64,000 bases of DNA. It comes from Pseudomonas azadiae. GTDB taxonomy: Bacteria; Pseudomonadota; Gammaproteobacteria; Pseudomonadales; Pseudomonadaceae. Each line of letters starts with the position of its first letter. Positions within the stretch are counted from its first letter, which is position 1. Shown one piece after another: positions 18,280 through 27,195 of the stretch. The notes beneath the pieces are model-generated. The model had not been told where the DNA came from, made no database searches, and saw nothing but the letters and a program-made list of their open reading frames with translations. The stretch covers positions 434,001 through 498,000 of the forward strand of contig NZ_JAHSTY010000002.1 of assembly GCF_019145355.1 (NCBI RefSeq), given 5' to 3'. The position numbers were made by a program, and so were the translations under genes.

Positions 18280-18699
18280 TTAAACGGTGATGTGCAGGCG
18301 GACATCGACGTTGCCACGGGTGGCGTTGGAGTACGGGCACACCTGGTGAGCGGCGTCGACCAGGCTTTGCGCGTCGTCCTGGGCCAGGCCCGGCAGGCTG
18401 ATGTGCAAGTCAATATCCAGGCCAAAACCACCGGGGATCTGGCCGATGCCGACGTGGGCGGTGATCGAGGCGTCATCCGGGATTTTGCGTTTGGTCTGGC
18501 TGGCGACGAATTTCAGCGCGCCGATAAAGCAAGCCGAGTAGCCGGCGGCGAACAGTTGTTCCGGGTTGGTGGCCTGGCCACCGGCACCGCCGAGTTCCTT
18601 GGGGGTGGAGAGTTTCACGTCGAGGATGTTGTCGCTGGAAACAGCACGACCATCACGGCCGCCGGTGGCGGTGGCTACTGCGGTGTAGAGCGTTTGCAT
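18280..18699 (-). CDS. ohr: Organic hydroperoxide resistance protein Ohr
   Basis: Ohr is a thiol peroxidase that reduces organic and fatty-acid hydroperoxides using lipoylated proteins. The 139-residue OsmC-fold protein has both redox cysteines: Cys57 in YSACFIGAL and Cys121 in HQVCPYSNA. Its regulator ohrR lies upstream on the same strand, 267 bases away, with a REP pair and candidate operators between them. The start MQTLYTAVATATGGRDGR is the family standard. Confidence 0.96.
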   Translation of the reverse strand: MQTLYTAVATATGGRDGRAVSSDNILDVKLSTPKELGGAGGQATNPEQLFAAGYSACFIGALKFVASQTKRKIPDDASITAHVGIGQIPGGFGLDIDLHISLPGLAQDDAQSLVDAAHQVCPYSNATRGNVDVRLHITV

Positions 18700-18721
18700 G
18701 GTAGTTTCCTCAGGGGTGTTT

Positions 18722-18793
18722 GCGCTAAATGTTTGTGCGCTAAGTAGTTGGTGGGGTGAATGTATAGCGCTAATGTTTAGTGCGCAAGATAAA
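18722..18793 (-). promoter_or_regulatory. Candidate OhrR operators upstream of ohr
   Basis: Two 19-base near-palindromes lie 45 bases apart: 18722-18740 (GCGCTAAATGTTTGTGCGC) and 18767-18785 (GCGCTAATGTTTAGTGCGC). The second is followed by AAGATAAA. A related sequence (19455-19484, TAGCG...TTTAATGCGCCAGATAA) lies upstream of ohrR itself. Shared occurrence at both promoters of an OhrR-controlled pair supports an operator role. Confidence 0.65.
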
Positions 18794-18843
18794 TTTACGA
18801 AAAAGTTTTCAACATGTGATTTTCTGACACGCCGCAAAACCAA

Positions 18844-18936
18844 ATGTGGGGAGCGGGCTTGCTAGCGAAAGCGGTGGATCAGCCGCTGAATCAGCCGACT
18901 GACATACCGCTTTCGCGAGCAAGCCCGCTCCCACAT
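18844..18936. repeat. REPIN-like inverted pair, type 1
   Basis: Arms ATGTGGGGAGCGGGCTTGCT and AGCAAGCCCGCTCCCACAT face each other across about 50 bases that contain a further CGAAAGCGGT/ACCGCTTTCG pairing. It separates ohrR from the ohr operators. Confidence 0.88.
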
Positions 18937-18965
18937 TTTAGATTTTTGGTGTTTGGTCTACCGCG

Positions 18966-19418
18966 TTAGAGGCTGGCTTGCAGGTTGGCGCGCAACGCAA
19001 TCAAGTCGCCTTGCAGCTTGCGCAGTTGTTCCAGCTCCAGGCCACTGGCGCCGAGGATGCAGTGCGGAATCCCCATGGCCTTCGCCTGCAAGGCACGCCC
19101 CGCGTCGGTCAGTTCCACCACCACCACCCGTTCGTCCTCACGGCTGCGAGTCCGGCTGAGCAGGCCTTCGCCTTCCAGGCGCTTGAGCAGCGGCGTCAGC
19201 GAACCCGGATCGGTCAGCAGGCGGCTACTGATTTCGCCGACGGTCAACCCATCCTCTTCCCACAACACCATCATCGCCAGGTATTGCGGATAGGTCAGGC
19301 CCAGGGCTTGCAACAGCGGCTTGTAGACCTTGGTCATCAGCAGCGACGTGGAGTGCAGGGCGAAGCACAGCTGGTTGTCCAGCATCAGCGATTCGCACGG
19401 ATCGGGATTCTTGCTCAT
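18966..19418 (-). CDS. ohrR: OhrR, MarR-family peroxide sensor
   Basis: A 150-residue MarR-type repressor. The N-terminal redox-sensing Cys lies in LDNQLCFALHS (Cys18), the position oxidised by organic hydroperoxides in OhrR proteins; a second Cys sits at residue 8 and a third in HCILGASG, which could be resolving. The winged helix spans about residues 55-105 (LTVGEISSRLLTDPGSLTPLLKRLEG and SREDERVVVVELT). It represses ohr and probably itself. The gene order ohrR-ohr on one strand matches other pseudomonads. Confidence 0.95.
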   Translation of the reverse strand: MSKNPDPCESLMLDNQLCFALHSTSLLMTKVYKPLLQALGLTYPQYLAMMVLWEEDGLTVGEISSRLLTDPGSLTPLLKRLEGEGLLSRTRSREDERVVVVELTDAGRALQAKAMGIPHCILGASGLELEQLRKLQGDLIALRANLQASL

Positions 19419-19454
19419 GGCGGTACCTCGAAAAAGCGTGTCTGGGCTGGAATC

Positions 19455-19484
19455 TAGCGGGCAAATCTTTAATGCGCCAGATAA
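19455..19484 (-). promoter_or_regulatory. Candidate OhrR operator upstream of ohrR
   Basis: TAGCGGGCAAATCTTTAATG continuing CGCCAGATAA resembles the site ahead of ohr (TAGCG, TTTAGTGCGC, AGATAA) with a two-base length difference. It lies 36-66 bases before the ohrR start codon. Confidence 0.5.
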
Positions 19485-19498
19485 TTCTCTCCGAGCGG

Positions 19499-20449
19499 TC
19501 AGACCAAGCCGCTTTGCAGTGCCAGGTCCCAGGGCGGTACCGGGCTGAAGCGGGTTTTAAGGTACTCCAGCAACAAGCGGCTGCGCGCATTGGGTTGTTG
19601 TTCCAGGCGCAGCGCATAGATCCCGGTGGTCTCCGGGCTGGGCAGGCCGTTTTCGCAAAACAACGGCACCAACTCGCCGCGCACCAGGTATTCGCTGGCC
19701 AGCCAGGTCGGCAAATGCGCAATACCCAGCCCGGCCAGGGCACCGGACAGCAAGGCTTCGGCGTTATTGGCGCTCAGGCGTATACGACGCGGGCGATAGG
19801 TCGCGCGGCGCCCATCCTGCTCGAAGCGCCAGGCGAACATCGGCGCCAGGCCGTCCCAGTCCAGTCCGTCGTGCTCGCCAAGCTCCTGGGGATGGCGCGG
19901 TGTGCCACGGTTTTTCAAATAGGCCGGGCTGGCGCAGGCGATGCGCACGATGCTGGCCAGCGGCGTGGCGATCAGCCGCGTATCGACGATATGCCCGGCA
20001 CGCAGTACCAAGTCGACCTTGCCCAGATGCGCACCCTGCATGTCCACAAAGCTGTCGATCAAATGCAGGTGCACATCCAGTCCGGGGTACACGCTGAGGA
20101 AGTCCGCAATCACCGGCGCCAGGTGCCGCCGACCAAACGCTGCGGGCGCATCCACGCGAATCAGGCCTTCCGGCGCATGGCTCAGGGACACCGCCTCGGC
20201 CCGCGCCAGTTGCAATTCGCTGACAATCCGCCGTGCGCGCTCGGCAAACGCCAGGCCCGCCGGGGTCGGCACCACCGCGTGGGTGCTGCGCTGGAACAAG
20301 CGGCTGCCCACCGAGCGTTCCAGGCTGTCGATGCGCCGCGCTACCGCTGAGGGCGTCAGCGGATGACGGCGTGCGGCGGCGGAAAAGCTGCCGGTTTCCA
20401 GCACATCCAGAAACAGGCCCAACTGGTCGGTCAAGGTATTCGGGTTCAT
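19499..20449 (-). CDS. LysR-family transcriptional regulator
   Basis: A 316-residue LysR-type regulator of the CrgA/AaeR-like group. The helix-turn-helix is DVLETGSFSAAARRHPLTPSAVARRIDSLERSVGSRLF; the effector domain starts near residue 90 (GLIRVDAPAAFGRRHLAPVIADFLSVYP). It is divergent from a TSUP exporter gene 110 bases away, and LysR proteins usually control a divergent neighbour, so that exporter is its likely target. The effector cannot be told from sequence. Confidence 0.9.
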   Translation of the reverse strand: MNPNTLTDQLGLFLDVLETGSFSAAARRHPLTPSAVARRIDSLERSVGSRLFQRSTHAVVPTPAGLAFAERARRIVSELQLARAEAVSLSHAPEGLIRVDAPAAFGRRHLAPVIADFLSVYPGLDVHLHLIDSFVDMQGAHLGKVDLVLRAGHIVDTRLIATPLASIVRIACASPAYLKNRGTPRHPQELGEHDGLDWDGLAPMFAWRFEQDGRRATYRPRRIRLSANNAEALLSGALAGLGIAHLPTWLASEYLVRGELVPLFCENGLPSPETTGIYALRLEQQPNARSRLLLEYLKTRFSPVPPWDLALQSGLV

Positions 20450-20558
20450 CGAAGCGTCGCTTATGCGAGATTGGCACAGCCATTGTGCGTTGCTGTGCCT
20501 TTGCGCGCCATAGTCGACTGCGTAGCATGCGAGGCCTGGGATTGTGGAGTAACACGCA

Positions 20559-21308
20559 GTGTTGGATTTAATGATTTATCTGCTCCTGGGCGCGGCCCTT
20601 GGCACGGTAGGCGGCCTGTTCGGCATTGGTGGCGGGCTGATTGCGATACCCGTACTGGGCGTGTTGTTTGGCCTGGATCAACAATTGGCCCAAGGCACGG
20701 CGCTGGTGATGGTGGTGCCCAACGTGATGCTGGCGTTGTGGCGCTATCACCAGCGCAACCGTATCGAACTGCGCCATGCGTTGCCCTTGGGCGTCATGGG
20801 GTTCGTGTTCGCCTGGCTCGGCTCGATCTGGGCGGTAGGCCTGGACGCGGGCGCCATGCGCATCGGCTTTATCGCCTTCCTGCTGGCGCTTGGCGCCTAC
20901 AACCTGCTGCGCATGTTCACGCGCAATGCGCCGCCGACCGCGCAGATGCGTTATTCCTGGCCGTGGCTTGGGGTGCTCGGTGCTGCTTCGGGGTCCATGG
21001 GCGGTTTGTTCGGTGTTGGCGGGGCGGTGGTGGCGACGCCGGTGCTCACCAGCCTGTTCGGCACCACTCAGGTGGTGGCCCAGGGTTTGTCCTTGGCCCT
21101 CGCACTGCCCAGCACGGGCGTGACTTTGGTCACCTACGCCTGGCACCAGGAAGTGGACTGGCTGATCGGCGTGCCGTTGGCCGTCGGCGGTCTGCTCAGT
21201 ATCAGTTGGGGGGTGAAGGTTGCCCATGCGCTGCCGGAGCGCGTATTGCGCGGCCTGTTCTGCGGCTTTCTGGCGGTGTGCGCGGTGATGCTGACCTTTA
21301 AAGTTTGA
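20559..21308 (+). CDS. TSUP-family (TauE/SafE) anion exporter
   Basis: A 249-residue inner-membrane protein of the sulfite/organosulfonate exporter family with about eight transmembrane helices in two repeats. Each half opens with the family glycine motif: GTVGGLFGIGGGLIAIPVL near residue 15 and GSMGGLFGVGGAVVATPVL near residue 145. The substrate (sulfite, sulfonates or another small anion) is not evident. The GTG at 20559 has GGAGT eight bases ahead. It is flanked by two LysR regulators; its last eleven bases overlap the convergent one. Confidence 0.9.
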   Translation: MLDLMIYLLLGAALGTVGGLFGIGGGLIAIPVLGVLFGLDQQLAQGTALVMVVPNVMLALWRYHQRNRIELRHALPLGVMGFVFAWLGSIWAVGLDAGAMRIGFIAFLLALGAYNLLRMFTRNAPPTAQMRYSWPWLGVLGAASGSMGGLFGVGGAVVATPVLTSLFGTTQVVAQGLSLALALPSTGVTLVTYAWHQEVDWLIGVPLAVGGLLSISWGVKVAHALPERVLRGLFCGFLAVCAVMLTFKV

Positions 21309-22188
21309 AACCTTCGAGAATGTACTCGGCCAGGCATTCGGTGATGGGCGAGCTCATCGCCGGGTTGCGCAGCAGTCGAAGATTCATCGACGGCAGGGGC
21401 GGAAAGCCGTCTTCGGGGCCCAGTACGCGCAGGTCTTCGGTCACCAGGCTTTCCATGCTGGCCATCACCGCCAGGCCGGAACTCACCACGGCCTGGATCG
21501 CCGCCACGTTGGAGCTGTGGTAGGCAAGCCGGTACTCGCGCCCGGCCGCGTCCAGCGCCGCGCAGGTCCACTGGGTACAAAAAGCGTCGACGCCGGAAAC
21601 CGCCAGCGGCAGGGCCTCGTGTTCGTCCGCGCAAAAACACGGAGATGCCACCCACACCAAGGGCTCGGTGCGCAGCAACTCGCCGATCTCATTGCCGGGC
21701 TCGCGGCTGATGACGGTCAGCGCCAGGTCCCGACGTTGCATCAGCACCGTCGAGGCCTCGCAGTGCATTTCGATCTGGATCAGCGGATACGCCTGGGAGA
21801 ACCGCTTGAGAATCCCCGGCAGGAAGCGCATCACGTAGTCGTCCGGCGTGCCGATACGCACCAACCCGACCATGTGCGGTTCGCGCAGGGTGTTGAACAC
21901 CTCGCTGTGCAGTTTCAGGATGCGGCGCGCGTACCCCAGCAATACCTGGCCTTCGGGGGTCAGCCGCACTTGCCGCCCATCACGCTCGAACAACTTGCGC
22001 TGCAACACGTCTTCCTCCAGACGCTTCATCTGCATGCTCACCGCCGATTGGGTGCGGTTGACCACTTCGCCTGCGCGCGTGAAGCCGCCCTGATCAGCGA
22101 TGGCGACGAAGGTGCGCAGCACTTCAGTGTCGATGCTCGGGTAGCCTGGCAATTGATCAATCTCTGAGATGTATTGCATAAGAAACAT
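21298..22188 (-). CDS. LysR-family transcriptional regulator
   Basis: A 296-residue LysR-type regulator. The DNA-binding part is EVLRTFVAIADQGGFTRAGEVVNRTQSAVSMQMKRLEEDV; the effector domain follows from about residue 105 (GLVRIGTPDDYVMRFLPGIL). An ATG at 22179 is a possible shorter start. It is convergent with, and overlaps by eleven bases, the TSUP exporter, and is divergent from a small DUF1127 gene, which is its more probable target. LysR-DUF1127 divergent pairs recur in Pseudomonas. Confidence 0.9.
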   Translation of the reverse strand: MFLMQYISEIDQLPGYPSIDTEVLRTFVAIADQGGFTRAGEVVNRTQSAVSMQMKRLEEDVLQRKLFERDGRQVRLTPEGQVLLGYARRILKLHSEVFNTLREPHMVGLVRIGTPDDYVMRFLPGILKRFSQAYPLIQIEMHCEASTVLMQRRDLALTVISREPGNEIGELLRTEPLVWVASPCFCADEHEALPLAVSGVDAFCTQWTCAALDAAGREYRLAYHSSNVAAIQAVVSSGLAVMASMESLVTEDLRVLGPEDGFPPLPSMNLRLLRNPAMSSPITECLAEYILEGFKL

Positions 22189-22249
22189 TCGTTGGATTGA
22201 TCATAAGGCCAGGCACACACTCGCGTCATCCCCAATGGAGGGCGAGAAG

Positions 22250-22456
22250 ATGAAAGGTCAAAGAGGTTTTGTGTTGATGGCGAAACGTCCGTTTTCCGGG
22301 CTGTTTCAGCGGATGGCGCGTTGGCAGGCGCTGCATGAAGAGCGCCAGCTGCTGGCGAGCCTGAGCGACGATGCACTCAAAGACATCGGGCTCAATCGCG
22401 GTGACGTGGAGCAGGACCGCCACCTGCATTTCTGGCAGGACCCGCTGCGAAAATGA
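22250..22456 (+). CDS. DUF1127 small protein
   Basis: A 68-residue arginine-rich protein with the DUF1127 (YjiS-like) motif near its C terminus: RQLLASLSDDALKDIGLNRGDVEQ. Members bind RNA or act in stress, phosphate or polyamine responses in alphaproteobacteria; the role here is not known. The ATG at 22250 follows GGAGGGCGAGAAG. An ATG at 22235 is possible, but it overlaps that ribosome binding site. It is divergent from the LysR gene at 21298-22188. Confidence 0.88.
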   Translation: MKGQRGFVLMAKRPFSGLFQRMARWQALHEERQLLASLSDDALKDIGLNRGDVEQDRHLHFWQDPLRK

Positions 22457-22501
22457 TCGTGGATGCGGTAGGGTAGTCGGTGCGCCACTACGGAGAACCC
22501 C

Positions 22502-23731
22502 ATGCCCGCCGACCTGTCTTTTTCACTCAAGCAAGCGCGACGCATGGCGCTGGCGGCACAGGGTTTTTCCGGACGCCAGGCGCCGGCACTGATCAAGGCG
22601 GCACACCTCAACCGGATGATCGAACGCCTGGGCGTGTTGCAGATCGATTCGGTCAATGCGCTGGTGCGTTCGCATTACCTGCCGCTGTTTTCCCGCCTGG
22701 GCAGCTACCCCCCTTCGATGCTTGAGCAGGCGGCCTGGAGCCAGGGGCGGCGGCGTTCGTTGTTCGAATACTGGGGGCATGAAGCCTCTTTGCTGCCGAT
22801 GGCGCTCTACCCGTTGATGCGCTGGCGCATGGCGCGGGCGCAGCAGGGCCTGGGCATCTATTCGCAGATGGCGCGGTTTGGTCGTGAGCAGCAGGCGACG
22901 ATTCAGCGGGTGTTACGGACGGTCGAGCAACAGGGCGCGCTGGGCGCCGGCAGCTTGTCGACCCGCGAGGAGCGCGCAGGTCCATGGTGGGACTGGAGCG
23001 ATGAGAAACATGCGTTGGAATGGCTGTTTGGCGCCGGCCTGGTCACGGTGGCCGGCCGGCGTGGTTTTGAACGCCTCTATGATTTGCCCGAGCGGGTCAT
23101 TCCGCGCGCTAGCCTTGAAGCCCGCGTGACGGAGGCCGAGGCCCAGCGCGGCTTGCTGCTGCACAGCGCCACGGCGTTGGGCGTGGGCACCGAAAAAGAC
23201 CTGCGCGATTACTTTCGCCTTGACCCTGGCGACAGCCGCAGTCGCCTCGCCGAGTTGGTGGAAGACGGCCGGTTGCAAGTCTGCCAAGTGCAAGGCTGGA
23301 AACAGCCGGCGTACTGCCTGCCCGATCCAAAAGTGCCGCGCAAAGTGCCGGCCAGCGCCTTGCTGTCGCCGTTCGATTCACTGGTCTGGGAGCGCAGCCG
23401 CACCGAACGCCTGTTCGACTTTCGCTACCGCCTGGAGATCTACACCCCTCAGGATAAACGGGTGTACGGCTACTACGTGCTGCCGTTTTTGCACAACGAA
23501 CGCATCGCCGCGCGCATCGACCTGCGCGCCGAACGTGCCCTTGGGCGTTTGGCCGTGCATGCGGTGCACGAGGAAGAGCCGGGGCTGGACGAGGAGGGGA
23601 TGCTGGCGCTGGCGCGCAATTTGCGGCAGTTGGCCGATTGGCTGGGGCTGGAGCAGGTTCAGCTCAATTGCCAGCGGCCGAGTGCGGGGCGGTTAAGGAT
23701 GGCAATGATCAATAGGGATAGTGGCCGTTAG
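22502..23731 (+). CDS. YcaQ-like winged-helix DNA glycosylase (AlkZ/AlkX family)
   Basis: A 409-residue protein of the HTH_42 family, whose studied members (AlkZ, E. coli YcaQ) remove alkylated bases and unhook DNA interstrand crosslinks. Three tandem winged-helix regions are followed by a beta-barrel. The catalytic Q-phi-Q/Q-phi-D motif reads QID in LGVLQIDSVNALVRSHYLPLF, so it belongs with the YcaQ (AlkX) branch by this criterion. PFDSLVWERSRTERLFDF is a family hallmark. It starts 45 bases after the DUF1127 gene. No toxin or natural-product cluster is nearby, which suggests housekeeping repair. Confidence 0.88.
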   Translation: MPADLSFSLKQARRMALAAQGFSGRQAPALIKAAHLNRMIERLGVLQIDSVNALVRSHYLPLFSRLGSYPPSMLEQAAWSQGRRRSLFEYWGHEASLLPMALYPLMRWRMARAQQGLGIYSQMARFGREQQATIQRVLRTVEQQGALGAGSLSTREERAGPWWDWSDEKHALEWLFGAGLVTVAGRRGFERLYDLPERVIPRASLEARVTEAEAQRGLLLHSATALGVGTEKDLRDYFRLDPGDSRSRLAELVEDGRLQVCQVQGWKQPAYCLPDPKVPRKVPASALLSPFDSLVWERSRTERLFDFRYRLEIYTPQDKRVYGYYVLPFLHNERIAARIDLRAERALGRLAVHAVHEEEPGLDEEGMLALARNLRQLADWLGLEQVQLNCQRPSAGRLRMAMINRDSGR

Positions 23732-23738
23732 GGCCCCT

Positions 23739-23822
23739 TCGCGGGCAAGCCCGCTCCCACAAGGGATAGCATTCCTCCTGTTGGAATGCATTCCCCTGTG
23801 GGAGCCGGGCTTGCCCGCGATG
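23739..23822. repeat. REPIN-like inverted pair, type 1
   Basis: TCGCGGGCAAGCCCGCTCCC and GGGAGCCGGGCTTGCCCGCG form the two arms. The spacer contains its own hairpin (GCATTCC/GGAATGC). It lies between the convergent glycosylase and class II DAHP synthase genes and may also act as terminator. Confidence 0.88.
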
Positions 23823-23846
23823 GCGTCAGCCCAGGCGACTGAAACC

Positions 23847-25193
23847 TCAGCGCTTGACCTGTTTTAACGTCTCGGCAATCAGGAACGCCAATTCCAGCGA
23901 TTGATCGGCATTCATTCGTGGGTCGCAGTGCGTATGGTAGCGGTCCGACAAGCCATCCTCGGTGATCGGCCGTGCGCCGCCGATGCATTCGGTGACGTTC
24001 TGCCCGGTCATCTCGATGTGGATACCGCCGGCGTAGGTCCCTTCAGCCTGGTGTACCTGGAAGAACTCCTTCACTTCGCCCAGGATCTGCGCAAAGTCGC
24101 GGGTCTTGTAGCCGCTGCTGGCCTTGATGGTGTTGCCGTGCATCGGGTCCGAACTCCACAGCACCTGCTTGCCCTCGCGCTGCACGGCGCGGATCAGGCC
24201 TGGCAGGTGATCGCCGACTTTGCCTGCGCCCATGCGCGCGATCAGGTTGAGGCGGCCGGGATCGTTGTTGGGGTTGAGGATGTCGATCAGGCGGATCAGG
24301 TCGTCCGGGTTCATGCTCGGGCCGACCTTGACCCCGATCGGGTTGTTCACCCCGCGCAGGAACTCGACATGGGCGCCGTCCAGCTGGCGGGTGCGGTCGC
24401 CGATCCACAGCATGTGGGCCGAGCAATCGTAGTAGTCGTTGGTCAGGCTGTCGCGGCGCACGAAGGCTTGCTCATAGTTGAGCAGCAGCGCTTCGTGGGC
24501 GGTGAAAAAACTGGTTTCGCGCAGTTGCGGCGAGCTGTCCATGCCGCAGGCGCGCATGAACGCCAGGGTTTCATCGATGCGGTCGGCCAGTTGGCTGTAC
24601 TTCTCGGCCAAGGCGGAGTTGGCGATAAAGTCCAGGTTCCACTTGTGCACCTGATGCAGGTCGGCAAACCCGCCCTGGGCAAAGGCGCGCAGCAGGTTCA
24701 GGGTGGCGGTGGACTGGTGGTAGGACTGCAACAGGCGGTCCGGGTCCGGCACACGGCTTTTTTCGTCGAAACCGATGCCATTGACGATATCGCCACGGTA
24801 GGCGGGCAGGGTGATGCCGTCGATGGTTTCGTCGTTGGCCGAGCGCGGCTTGGCGAACTGGCCGGCCATGCGCCCGACCTTCACCACCGGGCAGCCGGCG
24901 GCAAAGGTCATCACGATCGCCATCTGCAGCAGCACCTTGAAGGTGTCGCGGATTTTCGCGGCGGAGAATTCGGCAAAGCTTTCGGCGCAGTCGCCGCCTT
25001 GCAACAGGAACGCGCGGCCTTGGGTGACCTCGGCAAACTGGCGACGCAACTCGCGGGCTTCCCCGGCAAACACCAGCGGCGGGTAGCTGGCCAGGCTTTG
25101 CTCCACCTGCAGCAAGTGCGCAGCGTCCGGGTACTGGGGTTGTTGCTGGATCGGCAGGGCGCGCCAGCTGTCGGGGCTCCAGGGTTGGCTCAT
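23847..25193 (-). CDS. Class II DAHP synthase
   Basis: First enzyme of the shikimate pathway, of the plant-like class II family, unrelated in sequence to class I. The 448-residue protein shows [11 protein letters not shown] with the metal-binding Cys, [42 protein letters not shown] and [15 protein letters not shown]. Length equals the main P. aeruginosa enzyme (from memory, PA2843, 448 residues). A second ATG one codon upstream (25196) is equally possible. Because no phenazine genes are nearby it is probably the general-purpose isozyme. Confidence 0.96.
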   Translation of the reverse strand: MSQPWSPDSWRALPIQQQPQYPDAAHLLQVEQSLASYPPLVFAGEARELRRQFAEVTQGRAFLLQGGDCAESFAEFSAAKIRDTFKVLLQMAIVMTFAAGCPVVKVGRMAGQFAKPRSANDETIDGITLPAYRGDIVNGIGFDEKSRVPDPDRLLQSYHQSTATLNLLRAFAQGGFADLHQVHKWNLDFIANSALAEKYSQLADRIDETLAFMRACGMDSSPQLRETSFFTAHEALLLNYEQAFVRRDSLTNDYYDCSAHMLWIGDRTRQLDGAHVEFLRGVNNPIGVKVGPSMNPDDLIRLIDILNPNNDPGRLNLIARMGAGKVGDHLPGLIRAVQREGKQVLWSSDPMHGNTIKASSGYKTRDFAQILGEVKEFFQVHQAEGTYAGGIHIEMTGQNVTECIGGARPITEDGLSDRYHTHCDPRMNADQSLELAFLIAETLKQVKR

Positions 25194-25314
25194 CATGAAC
25201 TCGATTGGCTGATTGACGGTCGGGGGCCAATGTTATCAGCAATTAGTGCGTGACCTGTTGCCGCCGCTTGGCCGACAATCGCGCCTTTGCCGCAGCCACC
25301 CGTTAGGAGCAGTG

Positions 25315-26070
25315 ATGACAGAGGAGCGTGTCGAGCGCGTGCTGGCCGAGGTCCATGATGACTTCGGCATGATCCGTGTGCTCGAAGTGGCCGATTACCG
25401 TTTTCTCGAGTTCGGCGACGCCATCGAGCAAAGCTGCGTATTTACCGCTGACCCGAGCTGGCTGGAGTACGACTACACTCGCGCAATGCTGATTGGCGCG
25501 TTGTGTCATGAGCAGCCCGAGAGCGCGCTGTTCCTCGGCTTGGGCGCCGGCACCCTGACCCAGGCGTGCCTGAAGTTCCTGCCGCTGGAAGATGTCGAAG
25601 CCATCGAGCTGCGCCCCGATGTGCCGCGCCTGGCCATTGAATACCTGGGGCTGGACGACGACCCGCGGCTGTATATCCGCATCGGCGACGCCCTGCAATT
25701 GCTGGAGAGCGCCGAGCCGGCAGACCTGATCTTCGTCGACCTCTATACCGACGTCGGCCCCGGCGTCGGGCACCTGGCCTGGACCTTCCTGGAAAACTGC
25801 CAGAAGAAGCTCAACCCCGGCGGCTGGCTGGTGATCAACCAGTGGGCCACCGACGATGGCAAACCCCTGGGGGCGGCGTTGTTGCGCGGGCTGTACCACC
25901 GGCATTACTGGGAACTGCCGGTGAAGGAGGGTAACGTGATTTTACTGGTGCCTGCGGAGCTGGATCAGGAGCTGGACCTGGAAGCACTGTCCGCTCGGGC
26001 GCAAGGGCTGGCGCCGCGTCTGGGGTATTCGTTGCAGGCGTTGATCAAGGCCATACGCCCGGCAACTTAG
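25315..26070 (+). CDS. Spermidine-synthase-like methyltransferase-fold protein
   Basis: A 251-residue protein with a Rossmann-type core: ALFLGLGAGTLTQACLKFLP is the S-adenosyl-type nucleotide loop, followed by VEAIELRPDVPRLA and DLIFVDLYTD. It lacks the N-terminal beta-hairpin barrel and several substrate residues of true SpeE, so polyamine synthesis is uncertain; such paralogues are common in proteobacteria. The ATG at 25315 has TAGGAG seven bases upstream. It is divergent from the class II DAHP synthase gene. Confidence 0.85.
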   Translation: MTEERVERVLAEVHDDFGMIRVLEVADYRFLEFGDAIEQSCVFTADPSWLEYDYTRAMLIGALCHEQPESALFLGLGAGTLTQACLKFLPLEDVEAIELRPDVPRLAIEYLGLDDDPRLYIRIGDALQLLESAEPADLIFVDLYTDVGPGVGHLAWTFLENCQKKLNPGGWLVINQWATDDGKPLGAALLRGLYHRHYWELPVKEGNVILLVPAELDQELDLEALSARAQGLAPRLGYSLQALIKAIRPAT

Positions 26071-26088
26071 GCGCCTGTCAGGACGCCT

Positions 26089-26172
26089 TCGCGAGCAAGC
26101 CCGCTCCCACATTGGGACCTTATTCCTACAGGTTAAACGAGGTCGAATGTGGGAGCGGGCTTGCTCGCGAAG
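26089..26172. repeat. REPIN-like inverted pair, type 1
   Basis: TTCGCGAGCAAGCCCGCTCC and GGAGCGGGCTTGCTCGCGAA are perfectly complementary arms separated by about 40 bases. It lies between two convergent genes. Confidence 0.9.
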
Positions 26173-26205
26173 AGGCCATCACTGCCGACGGCTAACTCAG
26201 CCTCT

Positions 26206-26997
26206 TCAAATCCCCTTGAACACCCCAGGCCGCTTCTCAATCATCGCCCGCACACCCTCCCTGGCATCCTCGCTGTTGAACAGTTTATCCACCATCGGCT
26301 GCAACCCGGCCGCGGCGACGGCTTCACCTTCCATGCGCGCCAGCCGCGCCGACATCAATGTGGCCTGCACGCCCAGCGGCGCCTGCCGCGCAATGCGGTT
26401 AGCCAGTTCGACGGCGCGCGGCAGCAGGTCTTCGCTGGCCATCACTTCCTGCACCAAGCCCAGGCGCAGGGCTTCATGGGCATCGAACTCGTCACCGGTC
26501 AGCAACCAGCGCATCGCATTGCCCCAGCCGGCGATCTGATGAAAGCGCAACGTCGCGCCGCCAAACGGGAAAATCCCGCGCTGTACTTCCATTTGCGCAA
26601 AACGCGTATTGCTCGCGCACAGATTGATGTCCGCCGCCAGCATCAGCTCGATACCGAGGGTCAGGCAGTAACCCTGGGCCGCGACGATCACCGGTTTGCT
26701 CACGCGCGGGCCGCTGAATACGCCCCAGGGATCACAGCCTCCCAAGGGTGGTTGCCAGCCACCGGCCATCACGCCGCTGACATTGGCCAGGTCGAGCCCC
26801 GCGGTAAAATGATCGCCATGGGCAAACACCACCGCCACCCGCGCTTCGGTATTTCGATCAAATTCACCATACGCGAGGCTCAGATCATTAAGCAGATCCA
26901 GGTCAAAAGCGTTGCGTTTGGCCGGCCGGTCCAGCCCCAGCAACAGGACATGGCCCTGGAGTTCACGGCTGACGCGGCTGCTGCTGGCTTGATTCAT
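26206..26997 (-). CDS. Crotonase / enoyl-CoA hydratase family protein
   Basis: A 263-residue crotonase-fold protein. The oxyanion-hole segments are HGDHFTAGLDLANV and AAQGYCLTLGIELMLAADI. The catalytic Glu positions of classical enoyl-CoA hydratase are not obvious: the residue after the second hole reads QMEVQRGIFPFGGATLRF, with an acidic residue only at QMEV. It may be a hydratase, isomerase or hydrolase on a CoA thioester. It is a single gene convergent with the spermidine-synthase-like gene and upstream-divergent from the helicase. Confidence 0.87.
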   Translation of the reverse strand: MNQASSSRVSRELQGHVLLLGLDRPAKRNAFDLDLLNDLSLAYGEFDRNTEARVAVVFAHGDHFTAGLDLANVSGVMAGGWQPPLGGCDPWGVFSGPRVSKPVIVAAQGYCLTLGIELMLAADINLCASNTRFAQMEVQRGIFPFGGATLRFHQIAGWGNAMRWLLTGDEFDAHEALRLGLVQEVMASEDLLPRAVELANRIARQAPLGVQATLMSARLARMEGEAVAAAGLQPMVDKLFNSEDAREGVRAMIEKRPGVFKGI

Positions 26998-27195
26998 CGA
27001 GTGTGCCCTCGGGCGCGGGGAAGGGTTTCAGACCAAAGGGTCGGAAAAATTCAGGTGAACCGTTTAAGCGTTATACCCAGCAGGGCCGGGCCTGTGAAAA
27101 ATAGACCTTGGCGGTGTTAACTGCAAAGGCTTTGACGCAGCACGGTTTATCGGTACTTTCTGATAAAAAAAGCTCCCTTTTTCAGCTATTTCCGG

